Positions 1 through 5,076 of a stretch of DNA of 5,685 nt are shown piece after piece (the stretch's first letter is position 1; every line of letters starts with the position of its first letter). The notes under the pieces are model-generated. The model saw only the letters and a program-made list of their open reading frames with translations. It made no database searches and had not been told where the DNA came from. Source of the stretch: an uncultured Collinsella sp. (GTDB lineage: Bacteria; Actinomycetota; Coriobacteriia; Coriobacteriales; Coriobacteriaceae); assembly GCA_958424475.1 (NCBI GenBank), contig CATZTY010000079.1, forward strand, positions 1 to 5,685, in the 5' to 3' direction. A program made the position numbers and the translations under genes.

Positions 1-64
1 GCGAAGAGCGTTGCTGCCTAGGCTAGCCCCTTGTCACACAAACTACCGAAGCCTCAACTTTTTT

Positions 65-95
65 GGCCGGTGGGGCAGTACCTGTCCCACCGGCC
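65..95 (-). terminator. GC-rich hairpin after the ferredoxin gene; possible terminator without a U-tract
   Basis: A perfect 10-bp inverted repeat (GGCCGGTGGG at 65-74 with CCCACCGGCC at 86-95) extends inward by a G-U pair and three more pairs to a tiny loop at 79-81. It sits 19 nt past the stop codon of the ferredoxin gene, where a terminator is expected. On the minus strand, however, the stem is followed by six A residues (plus-strand T at 59-64), not U, so it is not a textbook intrinsic terminator in either direction. It could be an RNA 3'-end stabiliser or a REP-type palindrome. The hairpin itself is certain; its role is inferred. Confidence 0.45.
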
Positions 96-114
96 ATCAT
101 TTACGCTCTTTTAG

Positions 115-1368
115 CTAGTCCGCGAGCTTTTCCACCTGATCAAGCATCTTGTCGAGCTTGGCCTTCGCCTCGGCCTTGACCTTCTCAGCTTCTTCGTGAG
201 CCTTGGCCTTCTGAGCGGCCTTTTCCTCGGCCTCGGGATCGACGACGACCAGGTTGGATGCATCATGCTCAACCAACTTGAGCGCATGCTCGGGGCACAC
301 CTTGACACAGGCGCCGCAGCCCAAGCAATACGTGGACTCCAACGCAAAGCGGCCGCTTCCCACCAAATCGCAGGCAAACGTGGGGCATACATTGACGCAC
401 TCGCCGCACGACGTGCACTTGTCAAAATCGCACTCCGGCGTGCTCACCTGCATGTTCTGGGCAAGCTCGGGATGGTTCTGCAGTGTCGAGAGCACCAGCT
501 GCCGCCCGTGCGTGAGCGAACGGCGACGCTTGGTCGTCGTGGTGCCGCACATGGTGTTGAGTGTGCGCTCCAGCTGGGTAATCTGATGGCGATGGGCCTT
601 GAGCTTTTGCGTCACCGAGGCCAGCGCCGCCGTCGCAGGGTTGAGCTTGGTCACCGTCAGGCCCGTGGTGCGGGCAATCTTTTCCATATACTCCTTGCGC
701 TCGTACTCGCGAAGCTTATGGCACTTGAGGCTCTTGGGGTCGACCTCCAAGCCCATACCCGTGCCAGACCACTCCTCGGCCTTCGCAATCGCCTCGCCCA
801 GAATGTCCTCACCGCCGGTGTTGCGGCATTTATCGCACACGCCCAACGGCAGGTACACACTCACGTTGGGATAGTCCGCCAGTACCGAGAACCAGGTCTC
901 GGCCGTAATATCGCCCACGCAGGCAACGACGACCTCGTTTTCGCGCGGCATGCGCTTGAGGGCGCGCGTGCAGGTGACGTAGGCGGTCTCGTGGCTCGTC
1001 GCCGCCGAGACAATGTCGTCATACAGGTTTTTGGGCGCCAGGCGCGGCGAGATGATCGCCTCGGTCGGACAGGCAGCGGCGCACAGGCCGCACTTGCGAC
1101 AGGAGTCGAGGATCTCAATGGCGTCTTCCTCGACCTCGATAGCGTTGACCGGGCACACGTCCATGCACGCGGTGCAGCCGCTCTTTTCGTTTTTGCAGGT
1201 CAGACACGGAATAGTGTTGCCGCGCGGGCGCTCCTTGTAGTCGGCAGGATTCCACTGCGGTGCCGACGGATCGAGTGCATCGGTCACACCGCCAAGCGGG
1301 TTTTTAAGAAAGTCGAAACCCTTGCTGATCTCGATAATGTCATCAAACAGATCGTGTTCCTGCGCCAT
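115..1368 (-). CDS. 4Fe-4S ferredoxin-type protein with four cluster motifs and a charged C-terminal tail
   Basis: This 417-residue cytoplasmic protein probably carries electrons between redox partners; the partners are unknown. N-terminal module: C58, C65, C68, C72-P, then a canonical CxxCxxCxxxCP at C90, C93, C96, C100, with an extra C55. C-terminal module: C318, C321, C324, C328-P and C348, C351, C354, C358-P, with an extra C313. That gives motifs for four [4Fe-4S] clusters. Between them (about 115-310) lies a domain with C150, a C178xxC181 pair and C216, then a basic helical stretch (about 245-300). Residues 379-417 are rich in A, E and K and should form a long helix or coiled coil. There is no signal peptide or membrane segment. 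The start is placed at the ATG giving MAQEHDLF because a strong GGGAGG lies 8 nt upstream; an in-frame start ten codons earlier lies upstream of that site. It is separated by 151 bp from the shortened gldA copy, so it probably has its own promoter. The ferredoxin-type call is firm; the exact role is unknown. Confidence 0.88.
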   Translation of the reverse strand: MAQEHDLFDDIIEISKGFDFLKNPLGGVTDALDPSAPQWNPADYKERPRGNTIPCLTCKNEKSGCTACMDVCPVNAIEVEEDAIEILDSCRKCGLCAAACPTEAIISPRLAPKNLYDDIVSAATSHETAYVTCTRALKRMPRENEVVVACVGDITAETWFSVLADYPNVSVYLPLGVCDKCRNTGGEDILGEAIAKAEEWSGTGMGLEVDPKSLKCHKLREYERKEYMEKIARTTGLTVTKLNPATAALASVTQKLKAHRHQITQLERTLNTMCGTTTTKRRRSLTHGRQLVLSTLQNHPELAQNMQVSTPECDFDKCTSCGECVNVCPTFACDLVGSGRFALESTYCLGCGACVKVCPEHALKLVEHDASNLVVVDPEAEEKAAQKAKAHEEAEKVKAEAKAKLDKMLDQVEKLAD

Positions 1369-1374
1369 GCGCGG

Positions 1375-1383
1375 CCCCTCCCT
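1375..1383 (-). promoter_or_regulatory. Ribosome binding site of the ferredoxin gene
   Basis: On the minus strand AGGGAGGGG ends 6 nt before the ATG at 1366-1368. It decides the start, because the alternative upstream start at 1398 would place this purine run inside the coding region. Confidence 0.7.
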
Positions 1384-1408
1384 GAGCAGTGCAAACAAGC
1401 AAGAGATA

Positions 1409-1439
1409 ATAATACGCTATCGGCCCACGCCTTGGGCAA
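1409..1439 (-). promoter_or_regulatory. Weak candidate promoter for the ferredoxin gene
   Basis: On the minus strand, TATTAT (1414-1409, five of six matches to the -10 consensus) lies 40 nt before the start codon. TTGCCC (1439-1434, four of six matches to -35) lies upstream with a long 19-nt spacer. No terminator separates this from the shortened gldA copy upstream, so read-through is also possible. Judged by eye only. Confidence 0.3.
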
Positions 1440-1468
1440 ATTACATGCGGTGCACCTTTGGGGCAAAT
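1432..1468. repeat. Direct repeat flanking a short palindrome, upstream of the ferredoxin gene
   Basis: TTGGGCAAAT (1432-1441) and TTGGGGCAAAT (1458-1468) are near-identical direct repeats on either side of the 8-bp palindrome GGTGCACC (1449-1456). The first copy overlaps the candidate -35 region, so a regulator site is possible. The rest of the 1369-1519 intergenic stretch shows no gene or hairpin terminator. Confidence 0.35.
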
Positions 1469-1519
1469 AGTCTATGGCCTATCGCCGCCTCGATTGCACA
1501 AGGTCAATCAAGTGCCAAG

Positions 1520-2026
1520 CTATGCCTCGCGCATGAGCTCAACGAGCTTTTGTCTGGTTACCTTTGTCTGCTCGTTGGCCATATTGCGTTCGTTTCTAAA
1601 GGCCGCATCTGCAACGCTCATCAGGTCGGCATCGGAAATCTCGCTACACGGGCCGTCCATCGAAGCCGCCGTGGGACATACGCACAACGGCAACTCGGCA
1701 TAAAACGCAACGGCCTTGGCGATATCGAGCATCTTGCCGCCGCCAATACCCACCACCATGTCACAATACTCGGCCTGGGCTTCCTTAGCCATTTTTACAA
1801 CGGCCTCTTCCGTACACGGACCGTCATAAATCTTAAAGAACGGCTCGCTTAGATTTTCGTCTAGAAATCCATCGACGATCTGCTTGCACAGCCGATTCTC
1901 GGTGCCTTGGTCAAACAAGACATAGGCGGCGCAGCCCAACCATGACAAATACCTGCCCTGACGCGAGAGTTCGCCCGGCCCCTGAACATACCGGCCGGGA
2001 CCGCCGTAAACCATAGGAAGCGCCAT
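1520..2026 (-). pseudogene. Shortened glycerol dehydrogenase paralogue lacking the catalytic centre
   Basis: The 168-residue product matches the start of the neighbouring GldA: YVQGPGEL near residue 13 parallels YIQGPDEL, VVGIGGGKMLDIAKAVAF (91-108) is the NAD-binding glycine loop, and CPTAASMDGPCS (117-128) parallels CPTIASTDAPCS. Directly after this, EISDADLMSVADAAF and the NMANEQTKVT segment align with the last 50 residues of GldA (ELTREQAMIVAEAAC, NMPFEVT). About 190 residues, GldA positions 126-315, are therefore missing in frame, including all three metal ligands D171, H254 and H271. The C-terminus is also about 10 residues short. The start is set at the ATG at 2024-2026 because it aligns with the GldA start and follows an AAGGGTGG site; a GTG four codons earlier is less likely. 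The frame is otherwise clean, so a short protein may still be made, but dehydrogenase activity is not expected. No terminator follows. The upstream flank is filled by the nested palindrome and the gldA terminator. Confidence 0.75.
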
Positions 2027-2056
2027 ACGAGAATCCACCCTTCATCAAACAACGAT

Positions 2057-2121
2057 TGGTGCAAAGTAACCTGGCCCCTTTGCACCAACTTGGTGCGAAG
2101 GGGCCAGGTTAGTTTGCACCA
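2057..2121. repeat. 65-bp nested palindrome, REP/BIME-like element
   Basis: The sequence is a near-perfect dyad centred on 2089. Of 32 opposed pairs, 30 are Watson-Crick, one is G-T (2081/2097) and one is mismatched (G2066/G2112). The core TAACCTGGCCCCTT (2067-2080) is exactly inverted at 2098-2111. Each half is itself a hairpin: TTGGTGCAAAG (2056-2066) pairs with CTTTGCACCAA (2078-2088), and TGGTGCGAA (2091-2099) pairs with TTTGCACCA (2113-2121). There are thus four alternating copies of TGGTGCRAA. It lies between the gldA terminator and the shortened gldA copy. It lacks a U-tract on either strand, so it is not an obvious terminator. The layout is that of paired REP units of the kind mobilised by REP-associated tyrosine transposases; that assignment is inference, since no transposase is in the window. 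Confidence 0.8.
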
Positions 2122-2125
2122 TAGC

Positions 2126-2161
2126 AAAAAGGGGCAAAGCCATCTGTTGGCTTTGCCCCTT
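2126..2161 (-). terminator. Intrinsic terminator of gldA
   Basis: Perfect 11-bp stem: GGGGCAAAGCC (2131-2141) with GGCTTTGCCCC (2149-2159), extended by two A-T pairs, with a 7-nt loop. On the minus strand the stem runs into five U residues (plus-strand A at 2126-2130). It begins about 12 nt past the gldA stop codon. This is a textbook Rho-independent terminator and separates gldA from the shortened paralogue. Confidence 0.9.
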
Positions 2162-2173
2162 CCTTAGCTTGAT

Positions 2174-3274
2174 TTACTCATCCATGAGATAGTAGTGGCC
2201 CAGCGCGTCGGCACCCAGGATGGCGTTTGCGACCATCTCGGGCGTCACCTCAAAGGGCATGTTGCACATGGTGTCATCGGGTGCGCAGGCGGCCTCGGCA
2301 ACAATCATGGCCTGCTCGCGCGTAAGCTCGGCAACGCCAAGTTCCTTCATCGTGACCGGCAGGCCAAGCTCAATGCAAAAGCCCAAGACTTCCTCGAGCT
2401 TCTCGGTCGGGGCATCCTCGAGTACCAGCTGGACGATAGTGCCAAAGGCGACCTTCTCGCCGTGATACATGCCGTGGCACTCGGGCAGCATCGTCAGGCC
2501 ATTGTGGATGGCATGAGCAGCGGCAAGGCCCGAGCTCTCAAAGCCAATGCCCGAAAGCAGCGTATTGGCCTCGATGATGTGCTCGACGGCAGGCGTGAGC
2601 GCACCCTTCTCCAGCGCAACCTTGGCCTTGACGCCATCGGCCATGAGCGTCTCATAGCAGAGCTTGGCGAGCGCCAGGCCGGCCATTCCGCCCTTGCCGC
2701 CGGCGCAGGTGCCGCCGTCGGCATCGTGCGTCGCCTGAGCCTCGAAATAGGTTGCGAGCGCATCGCCCATACCGGAAACCGTCAGGCGCACCGGGCTCGC
2801 CGCGATAACCGTCGTATCCATCAGGACAATGTTGGGGTTTGCCTTAAGGAAGAGGTACTTGTCGAACTGGCCGTCATCGGTGTAAAGCACCGAAAGTGCC
2901 GAGCACGGTGCATCGGTCGAGGCAATGGTGGGGCAAATGATAACCGGGGACTCCAGGTAATAGGCGACGGCCTTCGCGGTGTCGAGGATCTTGCCGCCAC
3001 CGACGCCGACGATGATGTCGCAACCGTTGTCGCGAGCGAGCGCAACCAGGCGATCGACCTCGCCCTTGGAGCACTCGCCGTTAAAGTCCTCAAACAGCAG
3101 CTCGGCCTTGGCCTCGGCAAAGCCGCCCTCGATCTTGGCACCGACGCGCTTCTTGCCCGAAGGCGTCACGATGACGAGGGCCTTAGCGCCGAGCGGCTCG
3201 ACATAGGAGCCGAGCTTGGCGAGCTCGTCCGGACCCTGGATGTACTTGCTGGGGCTATTGAAAATTGCAGCCAT
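2174..3274 (-). CDS. gldA: Glycerol dehydrogenase (NAD+-dependent, metal-dependent)
   Basis: This enzyme oxidises glycerol to dihydroxyacetone with NAD+, or the reverse, in the cytoplasm. At 366 residues it has the length of Escherichia coli GldA (367) and aligns with it end to end from memory of that protein. Visible features: KYIQG near residue 10; the NAD-binding loop VGVGGGKILDTAKA (89-102); the strongly conserved CPTIASTDAPCSALSV (114-129) with D121 at the active site; and the three metal ligands D171 (GDALATYFEA), H254 (AAHAIHNG) and H271 (MYHGEKVAFG), at the same numbers as in the E. coli enzyme. The start follows from homology, because the preceding minus-strand bases (AGAGAATGGGATAGTT) give only a poor Shine-Dalgarno match. 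The gene lies 78 bp after the alcohol dehydrogenase, but a terminator fills most of that gap. It could also act on related diols or hydroxyacetone, as family members do. Confidence 0.95.
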   Translation of the reverse strand: MAAIFNSPSKYIQGPDELAKLGSYVEPLGAKALVIVTPSGKKRVGAKIEGGFAEAKAELLFEDFNGECSKGEVDRLVALARDNGCDIIVGVGGGKILDTAKAVAYYLESPVIICPTIASTDAPCSALSVLYTDDGQFDKYLFLKANPNIVLMDTTVIAASPVRLTVSGMGDALATYFEAQATHDADGGTCAGGKGGMAGLALAKLCYETLMADGVKAKVALEKGALTPAVEHIIEANTLLSGIGFESSGLAAAHAIHNGLTMLPECHGMYHGEKVAFGTIVQLVLEDAPTEKLEEVLGFCIELGLPVTMKELGVAELTREQAMIVAEAACAPDDTMCNMPFEVTPEMVANAILGADALGHYYLMDE

Positions 3275-3290
3275 AACTATCCCATTCTCT

Positions 3291-3331
3291 AAAAAAGAAA
3301 GGGGCTCCGTACGGATACGTGCGGAGCCCCT
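3291..3331 (-). terminator. Intrinsic terminator of the alcohol dehydrogenase gene, possibly an attenuator for gldA
   Basis: GGGGCTCCG (3301-3309) pairs with CGGAGCCCC (3322-3330); a G-U pair and three further pairs continue the stem inward. On the minus strand it is followed by UUUCUUUUUU (plus-strand 3300-3291). It lies 22 nt past the alcohol dehydrogenase stop. The U-run ends only 16 nt before the gldA start codon, so gldA must be reached by read-through or by a promoter overlapping this hairpin or the end of the upstream gene. Confidence 0.88.
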
Positions 3332-3352
3332 CGTTACGATAACAAGAGTCGA

Positions 3353-4576
3353 TTAGAAATCGATGTCGGTGTCGTAGTAGCAGGCCTTGAGGATCTTCTC
3401 GAAGTCGGCAGCCTTGGTCTCACGCGGGTTCTCGGGCGTGCAGGCGTCCTGCTCGGCGTTCGCGGCGATCTCGGGCAGCTTGGCGAGGAACTCCTCCTCG
3501 GAAACCATCTGCGGGTTCTCGGCGTCGACCTTCACGCCACCATTCGCGTAATCCTTGATGGACTGCGGAATGTTGAGCTGGTCGTTGAGGTCGCGGATCT
3601 TCTGGACGAGCGCAGCGATGAGCTCCTCGTTGGTCTCGCCGGGAAGGTGCAGGATCTCCTTGGCCACGTAAGCGTAACGCTCGGCAGCACGGGGATCCTT
3701 GGAGTTCCACTGGATGACCTTGCCCAGGTACATGGCGTTAGCGGCACCGTGGATGATGTGGCCGTTCTCGAAGGCAGCACCGGTCTTGTGAGCCATGGAG
3801 TGAACGATGCCGAGCAGGCCCGAGGAGAAGGCGATACCGGCGATGCACTGAGCCTCGTGCATGTGCTGACGGGCCTCATGGTCGCCAGCATAGGACTTGG
3901 GCAGCCACTCGACGATCTCGCGGATGCCGTGCAGAGCGTTGGCGTCGGTGAACATAGAGGCGCAGGTGGAAACGTAGGCCTCCATGCAGTGGGTCAGAGC
4001 ATCCATGCCGGTGTGAGCGCACAGCTTGGCGGGCATGGTGTAGGTGAGCTCGGGGTCGACGATGGCGACATCAGGGGTGATGTTGAAGTCGGCCAGCGGG
4101 TACTTGATGCCCTTGGCGTAGTCGGTAATGACGGAGAACGCGGTGACCTCGGTAGCGGTGCCGGAGGTAGAGGAGATGGCGCAGAAATGAGCCTTCTGAC
4201 GCAGCTCAGGGAAGCTGAACGGCTGGATGATGTTATCGAAGGACTCCTCGGGATACTCGTAGAAGACCCACATGGCCTTAGCGGCATCGATGGGCGAGCC
4301 GCCGCCGATGGCGATAATCCAGTCGGGCTCGAACTCGCGCATGGCCTCGGCGCCCTTCATGACCGTCTCGATGGACGGGTCGGACTCGACGCCCTCGAAC
4401 AGCTTGACCTCGAAGCCGCCCTCTTTGAGGTCGGCCTCAACGTCCTGCAGGAACCCGCCGCGGCGCATAGAGCTGCCGCCAGAAACGATGATGGCCTTCT
4501 TGCCCTTGAGGTTCTTCACCTCGTGGCGAGCGCCCTCACCAAAGTACAGATCGCGAGGATTGGTAAAACGTCCCAT
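3353..4576 (-). CDS. Iron-containing alcohol dehydrogenase (butanol dehydrogenase type), probably NADPH-linked
   Basis: A 407-residue group III alcohol dehydrogenase that would reduce aldehydes to primary alcohols, a fermentative electron sink. It closely resembles clostridial NADPH-dependent butanol dehydrogenases along its whole length, from MGRFTNPRDLYFGEG to the YYDTDIDF end. Motifs: the dinucleotide loop GGGSPIDAAK (91-100), SSTSGTATEVTAFSVI (135-150), LADFNITPDVAIVD (161-174) and GMDALTHCMEAY (190-201). Metal ligands are D192, H196, H259 (in HSMAH) and a histidine in HIIHG (273-277). The GGSSM loop (33-37), with no acidic residue where NAD-dependent members such as FucO have Asp, suggests NADP(H); this is inference. 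The metal-site segment has three extra residues before HIIHG compared with the common FHIPHG form. The start is the ATG at 4574-4576, six nt after a perfect AGGAGG; an in-frame extension of 17 codons would run through that site. It is transcribed away from the TPR-like gene and has its own terminator. Confidence 0.93.
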   Translation of the reverse strand: MGRFTNPRDLYFGEGARHEVKNLKGKKAIIVSGGSSMRRGGFLQDVEADLKEGGFEVKLFEGVESDPSIETVMKGAEAMREFEPDWIIAIGGGSPIDAAKAMWVFYEYPEESFDNIIQPFSFPELRQKAHFCAISSTSGTATEVTAFSVITDYAKGIKYPLADFNITPDVAIVDPELTYTMPAKLCAHTGMDALTHCMEAYVSTCASMFTDANALHGIREIVEWLPKSYAGDHEARQHMHEAQCIAGIAFSSGLLGIVHSMAHKTGAAFENGHIIHGAANAMYLGKVIQWNSKDPRAAERYAYVAKEILHLPGETNEELIAALVQKIRDLNDQLNIPQSIKDYANGGVKVDAENPQMVSEEEFLAKLPEIAANAEQDACTPENPRETKAADFEKILKACYYDTDIDF

Positions 4577-4582
4577 ACTGTG

Positions 4583-4588
4583 CCTCCT
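4583..4588 (-). promoter_or_regulatory. Ribosome binding site of the alcohol dehydrogenase gene
   Basis: Perfect AGGAGG on the minus strand, 6 nt before the ATG. It settles the start against the longer in-frame reading that begins at 4627. Confidence 0.85.
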
Positions 4589-4612
4589 AAACAAGCCCCT
4601 CTTAGACTTGCG

Positions 4613-4643
4613 TATATAACGGAGCACCCAATTGGCTCCGTTA
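4613..4643 (-). promoter_or_regulatory. Dyad overlapping an AT-rich box in the alcohol dehydrogenase leader
   Basis: TAACGGAGC (4617-4625) and GCTCCGTTA (4635-4643) form a perfect 9-bp inverted repeat with a 9-nt centre, 41 nt before the start codon. Its edge overlaps the minus-strand TATATA (4618-4613), the only -10-like box close to the gene; I see no matching -35. It could be an operator at the promoter or a leader hairpin. There is no U-run after it, so it is not a terminator. Confidence 0.4.
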
Positions 4644-4762
4644 GGACCGGTTTGCGCGTTGCCGGCGATGACAATGCGCGATGTCTAAACGTCTCAACGC
4701 TCAGACAAACACTATTTTACCGTTCTGGTTGGTCAGTTATTCACCTAAAGCCAACAATGATG

Positions 4763-4827
4763 AAACGTTTTTTCTATCCCTGAAGACCCTTGTGCGGCAT
4801 CCATACTCCCAAGCTGGGCAAACGTTT
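4763..4827. promoter_or_regulatory. Pair of CG-centred palindromes, possible regulator sites
   Basis: The 8-bp palindrome AAACGTTT occurs at 4763-4770 and 4820-4827, 57 bp apart. The second is preceded by GC, giving GCAAACGTTT. CG-centred palindromes of this kind are typical of LacI-family operators such as PurR sites. That likeness is the only evidence, and no regulator gene is in view. Confidence 0.25.
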
Positions 4828-5064
4828 TATCAAGGTTGACCACATATCCCGGGCAGGACTGTGCCCCTCCAAAATGCGCCCCGTTCGCCGCCAAAAATCG
4901 ACCGTTTGCGGCACAGTGATACCACTCAGTCGTCCAAGGTGCCGACATTTGTGCGACATCCGTCTTCGTGGTGCAAAGGTGCATGTCCAAGTGCGGCACC
5001 CCCGGTGTGCCACATGCGGGTAAACTAGAACTTTATATAGAGATATTTGAACCCTAACCGCAGC

Positions 5065-5072
5065 AAAGGAGG
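5065..5072 (+). promoter_or_regulatory. Ribosome binding site of the TPR-like gene
   Basis: AAAGGAGG lies 4 nt before the ATG at 5077. The match is strong though the spacing is short, and it supports this start. Confidence 0.75.
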
Positions 5073-5076
5073 CCCC

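Larger units (their letters stand above)
4577..5076. other. 500-bp divergent intergenic region
   Basis: This region separates the divergent alcohol dehydrogenase and TPR-like genes, so it should hold both promoters. No strong -35/-10 pair is visible on either strand; TATATA at 5034-5039 (plus) and 4613-4618 (minus) are the best -10-like boxes. It contains two AAACGTTT palindromes (4763-4770, 4820-4827), four plus-strand copies of TGCGRCA (4793-4799, 4907-4913, 4952-4958, 4992-4998) and a copy of TGGTGCAAAG (4969-4978) shared with the palindrome at 2057-2121. Small reading frames exist on both strands (4790-5023 plus, TTG start; 4745-4999 minus, GTG start), but neither has a ribosome site or a recognisable domain, so I call no gene. 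Confidence 0.6.

Noticed and set aside
1..64. Possible gene end or terminator at the left edge
   Set aside because: The T-run at 59-64 is preceded only by a 5-bp AGGCT/AGCCT pairing with a 25-nt loop; no coding frame can be supported.
196..1470. Long plus-strand open frame of 424 codons opposite the ferredoxin gene
   Set aside because: It is arginine- and alanine-rich with no domain, and mirrors a gene with clear cysteine motifs. Long antisense frames are expected in GC-rich coding DNA.
2057..2121. Reading the nested palindrome as a terminator
   Set aside because: Neither strand has a U-run after the stem, and gldA already has a textbook terminator at 2126-2161.
2195..3292. Plus-strand open frame of 365 codons opposite gldA
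   Set aside because: Antisense shadow of a gene with complete family conservation; no motif and no ribosome site.
3331..3345. TTGTTA-TCG-TAACGA dyad resembling a Rex redox-regulator site, between the two dehydrogenase genes
   Set aside because: The spacing is 3 nt rather than the 6 expected between these half sites, one half is mismatched, and it lies just before a terminator rather than at a recognisable promoter.
4577..4627. N-terminal extension of the alcohol dehydrogenase (17 codons)
   Set aside because: It would translate through the AGGAGG site, and family members start at the MRFT-like sequence.
3647..4783. Plus-strand open frame of 378 codons opposite the alcohol dehydrogenase
   Set aside because: Low-complexity G/L/V/D composition typical of an antisense frame; it overlaps a firmly identified enzyme.
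4790..5023. Small genes in the divergent intergenic region (77 codons plus strand, 84 codons minus strand)
   Set aside because: They rely on TTG and GTG starts without a Shine-Dalgarno site, overlap each other on opposite strands and show no recognisable domain. A multi-copy repeat could explain the open frames.
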